Source: Malachius bipustulatus
Taxonomy: Eukaryota > Arthropoda > Insecta > Coleoptera > Melyridae
Assembly (NCBI GenBank): GCA_910589415.1
Contig: OU342630.1
Span: 40,890,012 to 40,954,011, forward strand
Reading direction: 5' to 3'
DNA: 64,000 nt
Part shown: positions 11,130-24,186 of the stretch, one piece after another
Layout: each line of letters starts with the position of its first letter
Position numbering within the stretch: the stretch's first letter is position 1
Translations under genes and position numbers: made by a program
The notes under the pieces: generated by a model
What the model saw: only the letters and a program-made list of their open reading frames with translations
Told to the model about the DNA's origin: nothing
The model's database searches: none

Positions 11130-11705
11130 TAGAGAATGTTACATCCTTTGTTACATCCTTTTCATCGACAAAATGTACAGGCGTTCATTGCTGGAGATGC
11201 CCCACGGCGATCGGAATTTTGTGGTTGATTACTTCAGCAACAAGCACAAAATGATAGATTCATTCGCTTCGTTACGTGGTCTGATAAAGCGCGCTTTAAC
11301 TAGGGACGGTATAAATAATAATCATAATGTACATGTATGGGCGTTGTAAAATCTACATGCAATTAGACTAACACGATTTCAGCAACGATGCACTGTCAAC
11401 GTTTGGGGTGGCATTTTGAACAATAATCTATTTCCCGTGCATGTTCTAAATAATCGTCTAAATGCAGATCTATATAGACATTTCTTAGGACACGACCTTA
11501 GCTAGAGTTCATTGATGACGTACAAGCCAATATTAAAAAAAGTGACAACACTACGATGAATCATCACATAGAGGGAGACAAGTTAATGACTGGTTGAATG
11601 AACATTTCCCGAATTAATCGATAGGTCAAGGAGGTCCAATAATACGACCACCTGGATCCCCCTGTCTGAATCCCTTGGATTTTTTATTTTAAATTTACAA
11701 TACAC
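11130..11705 (+). pseudogene. Mariner-superfamily transposase relic
   Basis: The plus strand, across two or more frames, resembles the catalytic half of an IS630-Tc1-mariner transposase of the type often annotated with DUF4817. About 11236-11300 reads FIRFVTWSDKARFN, covering the first catalytic Asp. After a frameshift near 11296 comes TRDGINNNHNVHVWA, then RFQQRCTVNVWGGIL, then NNRLNADLYRHFL. After more breaks come WLNEHFPN and PPGSPCLNPLDF, the region of the third Asp. The segment around the second Asp (HDGAPPHF) is badly decayed. It shares this architecture with the better-preserved copy at 55901-56845 but is more degraded. It runs directly into the RT relic on the other strand, so one may have inserted into the other. 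Confidence 0.7.
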
Positions 11706-11721
11706 TGCAGGGAATTCTCTA

Positions 11722-13520
11722 TTACGCTATGGGAGAGGTACATGAGCGGAGATGTCGATTCGCATTGGCTGTGGATCGCTGCAGGTTGTATTCGTCAGTA
11801 AATACGCCCTTTGGAATACTATTCCAAAGTGGTACGGTTCTATACCATGAAAGAAGTCTGAAATAGGGTGGTACGACGTGTAACGAGCTGAACCTAATAC
11901 GGTTGAGCGTCTGCGGCTCGACGTGTATTTCTGCCCGGTCTTGTTCTAGGTAGATCAAGCGGACCACGTCTTTCAAACACTCCCAATAAAAATATATGTT
12001 AAACAGACTTAGGTCAGATACTTTTCTTCGATGGAGAGTGTCAAAATTTTTTGTCAAATATGGGTCCCCCAAGTGGATAGCTATTTTCAGCTAATTTCAG
12101 CGTATGTTTAGGATCTGAGCTCCAAAAATGTGAGCAGTACTCCAAAGATGGTCGGATTTGCGCCTTGTATAGGTAAGAGGAGAAACTGTGTATAAAATTT
12201 CTTCGTGTGGAAGAGTGTTCTATGTTTCTGACAACCACTTTTCTCCAGACCTGCAACATGGTCATGACAAGACATGTTAGCTCCGAGGCTCACTCCAAGT
12301 AAACGAAGAGATGACGCTGGAGTTAGAGAGTGTCCCGCCACACCATGATGTTCCAAAATGTTGGCGTTTTTGGAGAAGATGACTGCTAGGGTTCTTCCAG
12401 CATTAAATTGAACTTGGTTTCTATCGCTTCAAGCTAGAATGTCTTGTATGTCATTGTTAAGCATGGGAACTTTTTGCTCTCTGCAAGTATGTGCGTCGAT
12501 GGCAGATGTACGCGCATCTAAGTTTTAAGAAAATGTAAGTGTATTTCGGAAAAAACTGTATACTGGGTTTTTTGTTGTTTCAATCCAATAGCTAGGAATA
12601 GACGAAGCGATTTGCTGGCCGATTTGATCGTCACGAGCAAACCCGGAAGATAAATCTCTTCGTCTGTGGTAACTCAGCGCGCCATGCCAAGAGCCATGCC
12701 AGCACCGTAGACGCCTCTGGCACGGCGTGATAGCATTTTCTGCCATAAACGAACAGACTTTTCTGCCAGACTAGCGCGATACGCGATACGCTCACAGCAG
12801 CTCGTTTTCCCTTTTTGTTATTGTTATTATACTTTGACATTATTATCAAATATTGTAAAAATAATTTTCACTAACTACAACTAGGTAGGTACCTGCACTC
12901 TGAGTATAAGCGTTGAAAAAGGATTTTAGGCATGGCTCGCGACCTCTTGAAATTTTCTACAGATCACGAGCCACGCAAATCCGACCGATAAATCGTGTAG
13001 TTTCCCCATAAACGTACACATTTGCATGTGATGAGGACGACGGATAATTCGTACGATTAGCGTGGACGTTTATGGTGTGACTTGAAAAATCTGTCGACGC
13101 TGCTCGCCACGAGCAAATCCGCCGAATTTGCTCGTGGCGATCAAATCGGCCAGCAAATCACTTCGTCTATTCCTAGCTAATCGTTGACATATAATATGAG
13201 AAAGAGACGGAGATAAATTGGATCCCTGAGGCATACCGTCATTTATTTCAAAGTTCTCTGAAAGAACTCCATCGACTACCACCTGTAAGGATCAATCTCC
13301 GAGATAACTCGCAAGCCACAAGCGGAATTTCTCGGGCATGCCATAGGCTTGAAGTCTTTCCAAGAATCTATTATGATAAACACCGCCGAAAGCTCCAGAA
13401 ATATCAAGCACAACCCCTCGAGACTCCCTATGGTGCTCGACTGCGCCGTTCCACAGCTCGGTGACGTAAAAGTGTTAGAACGTCCAAGGTAATACACGAT
13501 GGAGATGCTATTTTCTCTAC
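11722..13520 (-). pseudogene. CR1/Jockey-type non-LTR RT pseudogene, interrupted
   Basis: Reading right to left, the following blocks appear in order in changing frames. Near 13430: ELWNGAVEHHRESRGVVLDISGAF, shown here only as the DISKAFD-like motif. Near 13360: YGMPEKFRLWLASYLGD. At 13282-13200: VVDGVLSENFEINDGMPQGS (RT motif with PQGS). Then an unrelated 590-bp insertion at 12590-13179. Then about 12520-12380 (DILA..DRNQVQFNAGRTLAV), 12356-12260 (ASSLRLLGVSLGA), 12265-12120 (YKAQIRPSLEYCSHFWSS) and 12072-11722 (HRRKVSDLSLFNIYFY, VPLWNSIPKGVF). These match the fingers-to-thumb and C-terminal parts of a common insect LINE. The YADD catalytic box region is missing or unreadable next to the insertion. 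Multiple frameshifts and stops make it non-functional. Confidence 0.8.
12590..13179. mobile_element. 590-bp TIR element inside the RT pseudogene
   Basis: The ends are inverted repeats of about 57 bp, AGCTAGGAATAGACGAAG at the left and its complement at the right, with only a few mismatches (for example AAGCGATTTG against AAGTGATTTG). The element sits exactly where the RT reading is broken, between the MPQGS block and the downstream blocks, so it inserted after the LINE. The inside includes a second run of the CGAGCAAATCC-type word near the right end. No transposase is visible; it is a nonautonomous DNA transposon of unknown superfamily. Confidence 0.75.
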
Positions 13521-16500
13521 GACTTTATGCAAAAATCATCATACCTACAGTTGTAAAAATAAATGAAGATTAATAAGATGTTTTAATTAAGGTTTTAAAA
13601 ATATGTGAATAATGCATATTATATTATTTAATATAGCACCACATTATTAGTACAGCACTTTGGCTCAGATTTGGAACAGCACGGCGGTTGTGGTCCACGC
13701 CTCGATATAGGACAGTATATAAACTTAAGTCAAGACGAGACTACAATCTAGTGCTATCGTGCTACCTCGTTTACTGTTCGAAGGTATTCGTGTCATTGTC
13801 ATCTTTTATGTGTTATGCCAGTGCTATGTCAGCGTTCGATACGGTGATTTCTTACACCTACTCAGTTGTGATTAGCTCTAACACGTGTTTCTTTGTATTA
13901 TTGTTTCTCAGTCCAAACTGTGATTGACGTCAATGCGTGAACAGGATAATGAATGTTTTATTCAATAGTCGTAGAGAAAAAATTTAAACATTTCAACATA
14001 AATTGAAATATGTTCCCTTAATTTGAAGACTTGTAACTTGTAAGATTACCAAAATATTGAACCGACGTCAAGGAAATTTAATATTTTATTCACAAAAATT
14101 CGAAAATTTTGATACGGATAACAATTTCAATAACGTTTTTTATGGACATCTGTCAGTATTCTATCTAGACTAATTTAATCTAGATTAAATAACTATCTAA
14201 TTAACCAAGTTTAGATAAAGGAGTTTGTCATCAAAGGCTCAACCAGCAAGTAAACAATGTACCATCGCATTAGTTTGTGAGCCCTTCAGGTTACATATTC
14301 AGGTTACAACATATTGCAGAAGTCCTGAGATTTAATCATAATATGCATATAGCACATGACGAGAACACTTCCGATAACAGCAAAACTTGAGTATTGTTGC
14401 CTTCATGTTCACACTGTAATTGTAATCTCGAGCAGGTGAGTTGAGAAATTACTCACCTATAGTCCAGGAACAATCAAGGCCTCAGACACTTAGAAAACTA
14501 CCTTTCTCAAACTGTCAAAGTTTGAAAAACAATAACTTGACATTATTCAATTTTCTGAAAATTATTCACACAACATGGTCAGCCAAAATAGATAAAACTT
14601 TTGACCTTTTAATTTATAATAGCTTACTTATTTTAGATACCTACCTACCTCTTTCAAAAATTCAAAAGCATTTCAAGTGAAAATTTGAAGTTTCCTGGCA
14701 CGGATGAACACCAAAACCGACCATTTTATTATTTCTGATATTTCCATTATTTTTGAGTGAACAGTGGCGTGCTTTCAACAAGATTTGTTGGATGAGTTCG
14801 TATTGTCTGAAAGATGGCAAAAACACTGGAACAGTAGGGTACGTGGTTGAATCAAATCGGGCAGTTTTTGTACTCTTCAAAAATTTAAGCTGCTATGGGA
14901 ATGTTTGATAGGAGTTTTATAAGAAAAATGAGATCTACTTTTGCACGTTCGAAACTCCAACCGTCCAACAATAATAGTTCAGGGGCTTATGGAGCAAATT
15001 CGGTTTTGCTTGCAATTACTAGAAATGTTAATTGGAATCCAGACATCTATATAACGAGCTCCAATTAGTGATGGGGCTCATTATCACCTGCAAAAAACCC
15101 AATACAGTTGGGTGGAAAACCTCCGCACAGCAAGTTCATGACTGTTTGGTTTAGAATTGAGAGAATTGAGAAAAGTGAACAACAATTTTTGAAAACAATA
15201 ACTGAATAAGGCCCTTCGTCTACCGAGAAAACCTATAATGCATGGCTACCATTTGCTCACGAGCGATGGAAGAAATTGTGATTTACTTAATCGGGCGATC
15301 TACCGATGATGATTTGTTGAGAAAATATCGGTGACTGGAATCGCAGTTCGCTAAAATATCACCCATCACTACTTCTCATTACAATAATTCACGCTTGCGT
15401 GTCCACCGCGGCGACTACGAACAATCAAAGCGACAGCCAGTGGTATACGATTAACCTGGCTGGTCTTCACGGAATATTTGCTTACGATCATATTTTAATA
15501 AATACATATTCACATTTTGAGAATATAAGATTAATAACTTTACTTTTTTGAATTATTTAATAAAATAAATCTATAGTAATTTCGAATTATCGCATCCTTT
15601 ACCCCTAACAATATAATATCCGGAAGAATCAAATGGTTTCTTATTTCTAACCACTCATGATCACGACCTTTGCCTTGAACAAGTTTTTTCAGTGGAAGAA
15701 GGGTCTTATTACTGTAGCAGTTTTAATTCAAATCGCTATGTGGGTATGCTGCATAATTTTGTGTTCGTGGAGCTTCCTGGACCATAATTTGTCAACAAGA
15801 TGGGGTGAGGGCCCATATAGCACCCCAGATCATGAATATTTAGAAAATCACGTTTCCTAGTCGACTAATTGCTGGTTTTGGTAAAGTTCCCTGACGGCTC
15901 CGATCGCCAGACTCAACTGCTCCAGAAATTTTTTCTGTGATGTTACCTCAGAGAAAAAGTTTATGAACATCATCCACGCACACAACAAGAGCTAAACAAC
16001 TCAATTAGAAATAAAACTAAAAGTGGTATATAGAACCCGCACGAATTTCCTTTATCTACGAGTGATTCATAAAATGTACTTTTTACACGTTGCTTAGGTC
16101 ATAAAATGTATGATTATCATGAAGAGTGCATAAAGTAAAAACGAGGGAAATAAAGTGTCGTAGCGGGTCATTATTTAACGCTTATTGCCATAACTGACAC
16201 GCTACTGCCAGCCGGCCAACGAAGTACAGTACAAGTTCTAGTAAGCGGCCTGATCGCAAGTGGACTGAGTTCTCCACCTCGACGCCGACCGCTCCCTAAA
16301 GCTTGTTGACACCATGCACATACTAGAGAAACGTCATAGTTTATTCGCAGAGCGGCAGATTTATGTACAATTATTATTTTGTGTTTTGTGTCATTTAGTT
16401 ACCTAAAATGTATGTTACCATTGTAGATGATTCAATGAATGAAGTATCTTCTACACCAGAAGAAATTTTTTTCATTTTCATTCAAATGTGGCTGCACAAA

Positions 16501-18370
16501 ATCTGTTACCTCAAAAATCTAAAGAAGTGTACCTATATTAAGCAATATGTATATGAACTGACGTGATGAAAAAGGCGTCAATAGCTTCACAGAAACATTA
16601 ACACTTACTTATAGGATACATCAAAAGTGTTTTTCTCTTAAATAATAAGCTTTCGTTCTAATTTAAGTCACTCGTAGATAAAATTTGGTATGCAACATAT
16701 GCATAAAGTGCCCTTTTTTCACTTTTTCACGGCTCGTGTGGTCAAACTTTCCAGTCGTGAAAAAAATTATGCACTTGTTGCATAAATAACTATTCTAAAA
16801 CTGAAACTTTCGTTTCTATTATTATTGACATTTCTTTTATAGTGATATGTCTAGTAATTTATACTATGCCGTGTTGGCTGAATGATACTAGGTATAGGAT
16901 TTATATGAGTGGATAGAGATGAAAGTACACTGAACACTGAAAACGCAAAAGAGAACGCGATATATATCCCAGTTGAATTACTTGCCAGCGATGTTGTCTA
17001 ACCTGTCAATTTTTAATTAATTTGTAGTCACACAAGTCGTGATACAAGTTGAAAATTCGCCAATTTCTTTATCAACATGACAACGTACAGATTCTACATC
17101 CCCTCTTAATGCACAATCACCTCGATATAGCTATCTTCTCCTGTGAATTTCTACATCACGGTATAAGACTATTCCATATTTTATAAAAAATTTCATTTGA
17201 AATTAAAAAAAAACATGTTTCACCTTCAGCAACTCTCCTTCGAGCAATGCTTGTATAACAATAAATATAGCAGCTTTGGCAGACCGTAGCGTTTAAAGAG
17301 GTGACAAAAATACTGAGTAATTATGCGTGGTGTGAATGTAATTGCTACTCGGTAAAGTTCAGTCTTTGCGACAATTAACATGAATCGTTATTACGTGGAA
17401 ATTTCACGCTACGTAAAACTCAGGCATTTCCATCACGTCATTCACCAGCTTAACTCATAATTTGTATTCATCGTTCTACCAGGAGCAAAGTAGCTTCGTA
17501 CGAAAAGGATTTGCGACAAATAAAACACATCTACAGTACCTAATTGTTTGATATGTTTAGTTATTTTCATTCAACATTATTGACTCTTCGTCTTGGAGTT
17601 TAAAATTAGTATCAAAATCGGTTTTAATCGATATCAAAGAGACATAATTTTTCAATCTTAAAACTGATATTTTTTTTACGAAACTTAATGAATTAATGCA
17701 GTTTAGAAAAAAATACTATGCGAATGGTTGCCATGCGAAGAATCATTAGTCTTTTTCAGTCTGGAGATGCTGCAAGGGTAATAAGTTCTAGAACAATTCG
17801 ACATATCCCTAACCGTGCAAAAGATTTCATATGATTAAGATTAAAGCGAGAACAGGCATCAGGCCGACATTGTATTTTACTATTTAATTAGGGTGAAAAG
17901 CTGCTACTGACGAACTGCAAATGAAAGCGGTATAAATCAGGCTTCATGTGAAGCGTAATTATTACGGGAGACGGAAACAATTGCTAGCAATTTATTCCGC
18001 ATTTCATACATTGTGCGGGGCGTTTGTTTAGAATCACACGTGAACATTTTAGTTGGCTTTGATGTGTCATCATGCCAACTGATGTTCTGTTATCTATTTT
18101 ACAGCGTATGTCAGCTCTGTATCCCCATGACAGCACATATCATTTTTTAAGTGCTCAAATTATCGCCCTATGTTAGGAAAGTGAAACTTTTGATTTTTAA
18201 ATGGAAATTTACCGTACCTACTTCTATATAAAAAAATAATAATTGACGAGGCTTTTCACGCCTTCCCGGCACTGATGTATGATGGTAGCCAGATTATTGA
18301 TCTTCGTGTCTTTTTAATCAGTCTTTTGCTAACAGAAGTAATAGAGTTAATACTAGCTCAGCTTCCGATT
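13521..18370. other. Long stretch without recognisable genes
   Basis: Several open frames of 60-80 codons (13688-13927 plus, 14441-14680 plus, 14662-14880 minus, 15657-15860 plus) carry no motif I know. The last begins with a hydrophobic segment (LITVAVLIQIAMWVCCIILC) but lacks splice or start context. I see no RT or transposase motif and no clear inverted repeats. Confidence 0.4.
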
Positions 18371-18379
18371 CCTAGAAAT

Positions 18380-19215
18380 GATTTCCTAGGCACTAGAAAT
18401 GAAAATGGAGCAATCTTTGTTAATTTATGCTTGCAACATGGGCTCGTTATTGGTGGTAGGTACTCTATTTCCCCTCAAGAATATCCAAAAGGGCACGTGG
18501 TCCTCCCAGATCATATAACTAAAAACCAGATTTACCATATAACGATTAGCAGAAAATAGAAGAGGTCTATGCTTGATGTGGAAAGCTACAGAGAGGCAGA
18601 CATAGCTAGCGATCAGGTTCTCGTGATAGCTACAATTCAGCTAAAAGTCGCTGCAAGGAAACCAACTCCTATAGTGCCTCGTCGTGTGAAATAGAACACC
18701 CACCGCATCGATGATGCTCAGGTACGAAAACGCATTGAAATTTTGTTTAGAATCGCACCAATGGAGAATTTGGGGGTGGATAGCTCTCAGTGGTGGCAGA
18801 GCATTTGCAGCCCCTTTGTGCAGATTAGTGAAGATCTTCTAGGAGGCAGAAAAAACAACAGGAACGAATGGATCTCAGACGATACATGGAATAAAATCAA
18901 CCAGAAGACAAATCAATGAACGAATACTTTGCACCACCGACGAGCAGAGCGCCGCGCCACTTGGAGAAGAATACAAGGTCGCAAATAAAGCAGTCAAAAG
19001 AGCAGCCAGGTTTTACAAAATAAAATGGGTTGAACATCTAGCCTTATTAGCACAAAATGCCGTTGAGACCCATAACATGTATGAGCTCTATCGAATAACC
19101 AGTCGCCTAGGAGGTAGACAGTATGCTCGGTGTGTTGCTGTCGTTGGGAGAGCAGACGGGCAGCCCTTGACATCCCCGGAGGATCAGCAGAATAGATTGA
19201 AAGAATATTAAAACA
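18380..19215 (+). pseudogene. RTE-type non-LTR retrotransposon relic (endonuclease end to pre-RT linker)
   Basis: The frame from about 18390 reads LGTRNENGAIFVNLCLQHGL, then LPDHITKNQIYHITISRK, matching the last motifs of the apurinic-like endonuclease in RTE/BovB-type LINEs (usually NQIDHI; the catalytic-context D is replaced by Y here). The next parts, in shifted frames, give RSMLDVESYREADIASDQVL (conserved ADIASDH-like motif, H changed to Q), then a linker with DEWISDDTW-like text near 18860-18890. Then 18970-19215 reads YKVANKAVKRAARFYK, NMYELYRITSRLGG and LTSPEDQQNRLKEY. The RT domain itself is absent. Several stops and frameshifts. The relic ends where the GC-rich foldback element begins at about 19228, which may have truncated it. 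Confidence 0.7.
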
Positions 19216-19227
19216 GCGTTTGGGGCT

Positions 19228-20208
19228 TAGTGGATTCTGTGAGTCGGAAAAAAGACGAAAAGAGCTCGGATTTTAGAGTCTAACGAGACTAGCCCTCCTC
19301 CCCGTTTTCAAGAATAATGAATACGATGGTGGTGGTTTAAACTCTTCTCGAGTTGACCGCACCCCCTAAAACGGCCAAAAACCACCCCTATGAAGGGTAA
19401 ATCACGGAACTTCTTTCTCTTGGCTGCCAAACTTGTGTAACCCTCCGTTTTCGAGGTCGCTAAACGCGACACTGATGTCGAGGTCGGTTCTCGAAGCTCG
19501 CCAAGCCCTCTACGCGGCCAAGAACAGCCCCCGGAATGGGTGAAACGGGAACTCGCCGCGTGAAATCCACGAAAATCCGTCCCCGCCCGTTTTCGAGGAT
19601 GCTGAACACGATGCTGACGTCGAGGTCGGTTCTCGACGCCCGCCAACCCCTCGGTCGTTCGTAAATCAGAGCACGCTCTGCCCATCCCTCTTAATATTTT
19701 ATTTGTTAATAAAAAACACCCTGTATTTGACACCCTTAGTCATGATTGTTTTATTTTTATAAAAAGTTCTCATGTTAATTTTTTACCCCTTCAGGGGGTT
19801 GTTCTTGGCCGCGTAGAGGGGATGACGGGCGTCGAGGACCGACTTCGACGTCAGCATCGCATTCTGCATCCTCGAAAACGGGCGGGGACGGATTTTCGTC
19901 GATTTGACGCGGCGAGTTCCCGTTTCACCCCTTCCGGCGGTTGTTCTTGGCCGCGTAGAGGGGCTAGCGGGCGTCGAGGATCGACTTCGACGTCAGCATC
20001 GCGTTCAGTGACCTCAAAAACGGGGGATGACAGAAGTTTGAGATTTACACTTCAAAGGGGTGGTTTTTAGTCATTTTAGGGGGTGCGGTCAACTCTAGAA
20101 GAGTTTAAACCACCACCATCGTATTCAGCATCCTCGAAAATGGGGGGAGGGCTAGTCTCGTTAGACTCTGAAATCCGAGCACATTCGTCCGGCTCACAGA
20201 ATCCACTA
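19228..20208. mobile_element. GC-rich foldback element with tandem-repeat arms
   Basis: A ~980-bp element with long inverted arms. The outer ends share AGTGGATTCTGTGAG (left 19230-19244, inverted at about 20193-20207), then a GCTCGGATTT block, then a TCTAACGAGACTAGCCCTCC block. Further in, both arms carry ~150-bp units containing GTTCTTGGCCGCGTAGAGG and GACTTCGACGTCAGCATCG; the right arm has two such units in tandem. The centre (about 19690-19800) is AT-rich and includes CACCCTGTA. The arms are far richer in GC than the neighbourhood. Open frames at 19308-19733 and 19822-20070 are mirror by-products of the repeat. No transposase seen. Confidence 0.8.
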
Positions 20209-23200
20209 GCTTGTCCCGCCACAATTTCAAATCTACTGCATTCATTCTTTGAAAATATCGATTGCCTACGACTCTATAAATTCATAGATCCCGCTTAACA
20301 AGCAAAAAACGACCTAAAAACTTAACAAACAATATAGGAGGGCCAAGTGCAATGAGGAAAACCCGTTATATAAAGAAAGACACAATGAGACGCGAATTTC
20401 TAATCTATTATTAGAGGATCACCTGAGAGTAGGGAGTACGTGGATTTGCTGAAAATGACGTCATCATGGAAAGATGAAAGGAGAACGCCCGGAATGGATG
20501 CGAGGACTCCTGGGATTGCGTACCTATACTTGTGTAGCTACGTGCTTACGTACCCGGTTTTTCGTCGTTTAAATGAACAATGATAGTAATAATAACCGAC
20601 CGTGAATCAAATAAGTACCTAACTACCTATACATACTATACTAGGGTGTTCCGTTATTTAAATAAATGACAGTGCATGTACCACCGTCTCTAGCCTATAG
20701 GCGGAACAATTCACGACCTTTTTGGAAAAGCAAACTGCCTGGTTCAAATAAGCGATTCCAGTCGATGTATCGGCTTTAGGTAGAAGGTAACTTAATGTAG
20801 ACGCCGGCTTTCTTCCAAAGATCCTGTAAGTACACTAAAAATTTCACTTATTTCCTGGAAGCTACGTTAGAAGAAAGCCGGCGAGTCGATGAATGATGAG
20901 CATTATAAAATTTCTCCTAACATCAGACTTTGGTCCCAGTTATTGAAGCTAGAAGTGAAATTAGTAAATCATTAATATGTAAATATTGTCTCGCAAAAAT
21001 TTAATTGCCTTGTTATAATTTAATGTCACAAATTTCTGTGAAGCGACGGCGAAGTTAACTGATAATTTAGACAGTAAATTGAATAAAATTATAGAACTTA
21101 ACAGGTCGCAGTGCACACCTACAGAAGGCCCCCCATTACAGGACTTCACACTAGTATAGAAATTTGGCGCCTGATTTGAACTCTCTACTTTAGTGTGTGT
21201 ACGTGAAAAAGACGAGAAATGTGGTTTTCTTAAATTTAATTACATTACCTTGCATCGATATATTATTATCGAGATTATTATCGACTTTATTGTCTCTCTC
21301 TTACCTTAAATATCTTAACGATAAGATACCTAATATCTTATCGTAACTTTCTCGCACTGTCTTCGCTTTCTCGCAATACCCCCTACGTGTTATTCGCGAT
21401 ATTACTCAACTATTGTAAAAGGGCTAGTTACAATTAAGGTAAAGGTCAGTTTTAATATTTCCAGGATATTCAAATATGGTCCTACCGAGAAATCCCAGAG
21501 AAAATCCCTAAAATTTATCTAGTCATGTAAAAGATATAGATCAAAATGTGACGAGATAATTACTCGAGTTGAACATCACTATCCATTAAAGGATGCCACA
21601 AGTTGCAAAATTTTGCCACAAGTTTTAATTAAATGTTATACCTTTATCCAAAAGTAAAATAGGATTAAATGTCATTCATAATTTAATTAACAAAGTCGTT
21701 AATTATGAGAAGTAACTTGATATTTATCTTATAAATAAAGTGTGTTTTAATTGTCTCTTGATTATCGATGAGATAATAATTTTAAATTGAAATACTTTAA
21801 CTCAAAACTCAAAGCAATCTTAAGATGTCAGGGTCCGCCAGCTGGGCGGAGGGTAATAATAATAATAATAATCAATATAATATTCGTAGTCTGAAATATT
21901 ATAATTTAAGTTGTGTGTTTAGTCTTAAAGTAGGTACCTGTTCCCCGGGAATCTTAGGTTATATTTTAAGCTTTCTATTTTCACGTCTGTTAAAAGTATT
22001 AACTTTGTTCAGAAATAAATCGGTACCTTTTGATTTTTTTTTTTCGTTCTTATTATACAACACAGGATTTTACACCATCCGAGCTACTAAAAATATCCAG
22101 TCAATGTATTTTTTATCTTAATGATTGTTGAAATCAAAATTGAAGCCACATTGGCCGTCGTTTGTTGAGAACCGTCCAGAATCGTGAATTTGAACAAACC
22201 TATAAATGTTTAATACAGTTTTAACGTTCATAGCATCATTTTAAACACATTACTAGTGAACATTTGAAAAACTAGTTATGGTATGATAGTTCTTATAAGA
22301 TTGAGCGGTTACTGGAATTCGGGATCAGCATTGTTCGAAACTTCGAACATACAGAAAATGAGTGGACGAGAGAGTACTTATGAGAAACACTGCCCTCGCC
22401 TCGGAATGTGAATATTCCCAAATTTTCAACACAGGAAGATATTCATCACTGCGAAGTGTAAAGCCTCCGTTTCACCACCAGAACCGTATTATTGGTGCAG
22501 TTTCGCTAATTGGGGTCGCATGCTTTCTCATAATAATATCTCCTTCAAAGGCTTTTGCATTCCATTTACGATCGGAGGGATTAGATTTATTTTGAAACAG
22601 ACGAGAGAGGTTCGGAGAGATAACTTTGCACGTATCTCCAAGATATCCGTGATATAAGTTAATATTCTTGATATAAGTCTATAGATTTTATTTAGTCGGT
22701 AAATATTACATAAGTAAATATTCGGTGTTCAATTTTCTCTACCAAGGAAATAGTCATGAAATAGTACTTATTTTTCAAAGAATAACTAAGATCTCCATCT
22801 ATTATTAAGGAAAAATCAATATAGAGAGATTCTTTGATAACTGTTTTCGATATTTTGCAAACAATAAAAGACCGAACTATTATTATTCAGTGCTCCGAGA
22901 AAGAGAGTATTAAGTATAATAATATGTTCTAATAATATTATTTCCTCACACATCCTTTGTCTAATAGTACGACAGTAACGAAATTACGTGGGAGAGGGAG
23001 GGAGAGGGAGGGACAGAAAGAGGCTGGCTCTGTTTAAGAACACTGAACAAGGAACAGAAACATGTACCCCGTTAAAAGATAGCACAGGATCTAAGCAAAA
23101 AAAATTTTATTTCAAAATGATTCCTACTTATCCAGCCCCGTCCCAGTTATTCCTAACAATTTTTACATGCTATATCAGTATTTACTACTTATTCTCTCTA

Positions 23201-23240
23201 TTCTCAGTAATCTTCTCGATATTTATTTACATACAACATT
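20209..23240. other. No gene seen; small hairpins and GGGA repeat
   Basis: A hairpin with ~15-bp arms around CGCCGGCTTTCTTC lies at 20799-20887, and an 11-bp perfect hairpin (ACGATAAGATA) at about 21317-21344. A short AAT run lies near 21855 and a GGGA microsatellite at 22990-23013. Open frames of 60-98 codons show no motif. Confidence 0.45.
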
Positions 23241-23874
23241 GGCTAATTCTGCCCTGTTAATTCAAAGGGGCGTATCTGCAAAAATATAGAAGTTGAGAAA
23301 ACTGACTTTTAAGATTTTCAGTTATGCCATGAAATCAGTAATGTGAACTGGAATTCTAATTTCATAGTAATAGTCATAAAAATTACAAAAGTTACTGTGG
23401 GTTATTTGAGATCTGTTACTTGCCTGCAAATATGACTTTTGATAGATACGCCCTTTTCATCTAACATAAGTTACCACTCTTGGCAGATACGTCTATTTTA
23501 CTTAATATTAGTTAGGTAAGTACATGGTTTAAATTACTGGCAAAAATAAAATGAAAAACTGTAGTAGGTATTTATTGACATTAATTATGATAAGCTCAAA
23601 CATTGGTAACTTAAGGATATTGCATATTGAAATTATATGATTTATTCTCTCGACTAAAACCATCATAGGCAAATAATGGGTCATTTCAGGTAAAATACAA
23701 GTCAGTCACTGTCATCTACGACGAGCAGCTTCTGTTGTTGGCAAGTTTTCCCAAAATACTAATCTGTTTAGAAGGAAATATTGGTCCTAATCTCGATATA
23801 ATAGTCTGTTTTCTTGCTTTTGTATTCCCTCTTGGAGCTCCTTTATACATTGTGGCTTAGTGATTCCAGTTCTA

Positions 23875-24171
23875 TTATTTGAATAGTTTAATGAGATAAA
23901 TGTACCTACATATACCTCCAAATGACTGAGAGTATGTTCTTTCCCCTATTTTAAAATTTAATTGTACCTTAGAATTCAGATATGGTCTCGGAGTTATTTT
24001 AGTAGGTTTGTATTGAGAAGTGTGATCTTCCCAGTCATAAAATGAATTTTCATCCATTTGTACAACATTAGCCCCTCTATAAGAACTCTTCACAGTCTCT
24101 AGATAATCATTAATGTCATATACCTTACCCTTCTTTTTCAACAAATCAAAATAGTCATTTTCCATGTTCAA
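23875..24171 (-). CDS. Unrecognised 98-aa ORF inside the 23-25 kb element
   Basis: The frame starts MNMENDYFDLLKKKGKVYDI and continues with polar, coding-like text (YLETVKSSYRGANVVQMDEN, FYDWEDHTSQYKPTKI). The first ~80 residues look like a real protein segment: balanced composition, few of the F/I/L/K/N runs that mark chance frames here. The last ~15 residues look like intron or decay. Downstream on the same strand another frame (about 23850-23770) reads KPQCIKELQEGIQKQENRLL. I do not recognise the family. Because it lies inside the TIR element, it may be a fragment of that element's transposase or accessory protein, or captured host sequence. Confidence 0.4.
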   Translation of the reverse strand: MNMENDYFDLLKKKGKVYDINDYLETVKSSYRGANVVQMDENSFYDWEDHTSQYKPTKITPRPYLNSKVQLNFKIGERTYSQSFGGICRYIYLIKLFK

Positions 24172-24186
24172 AGCAGCTTACATTAC

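Noticed and set aside
15657..15860. Membrane protein with a hydrophobic segment
   Set aside because: Only one hydrophobic run, no start or splice context, no family likeness; too weak to report as a gene.
19308..20070. Arginine/serine-rich ORFs on both strands (141 and 82 codons)
   Set aside because: They are mirror images produced by the inverted GC-rich repeat, so not independent genes.
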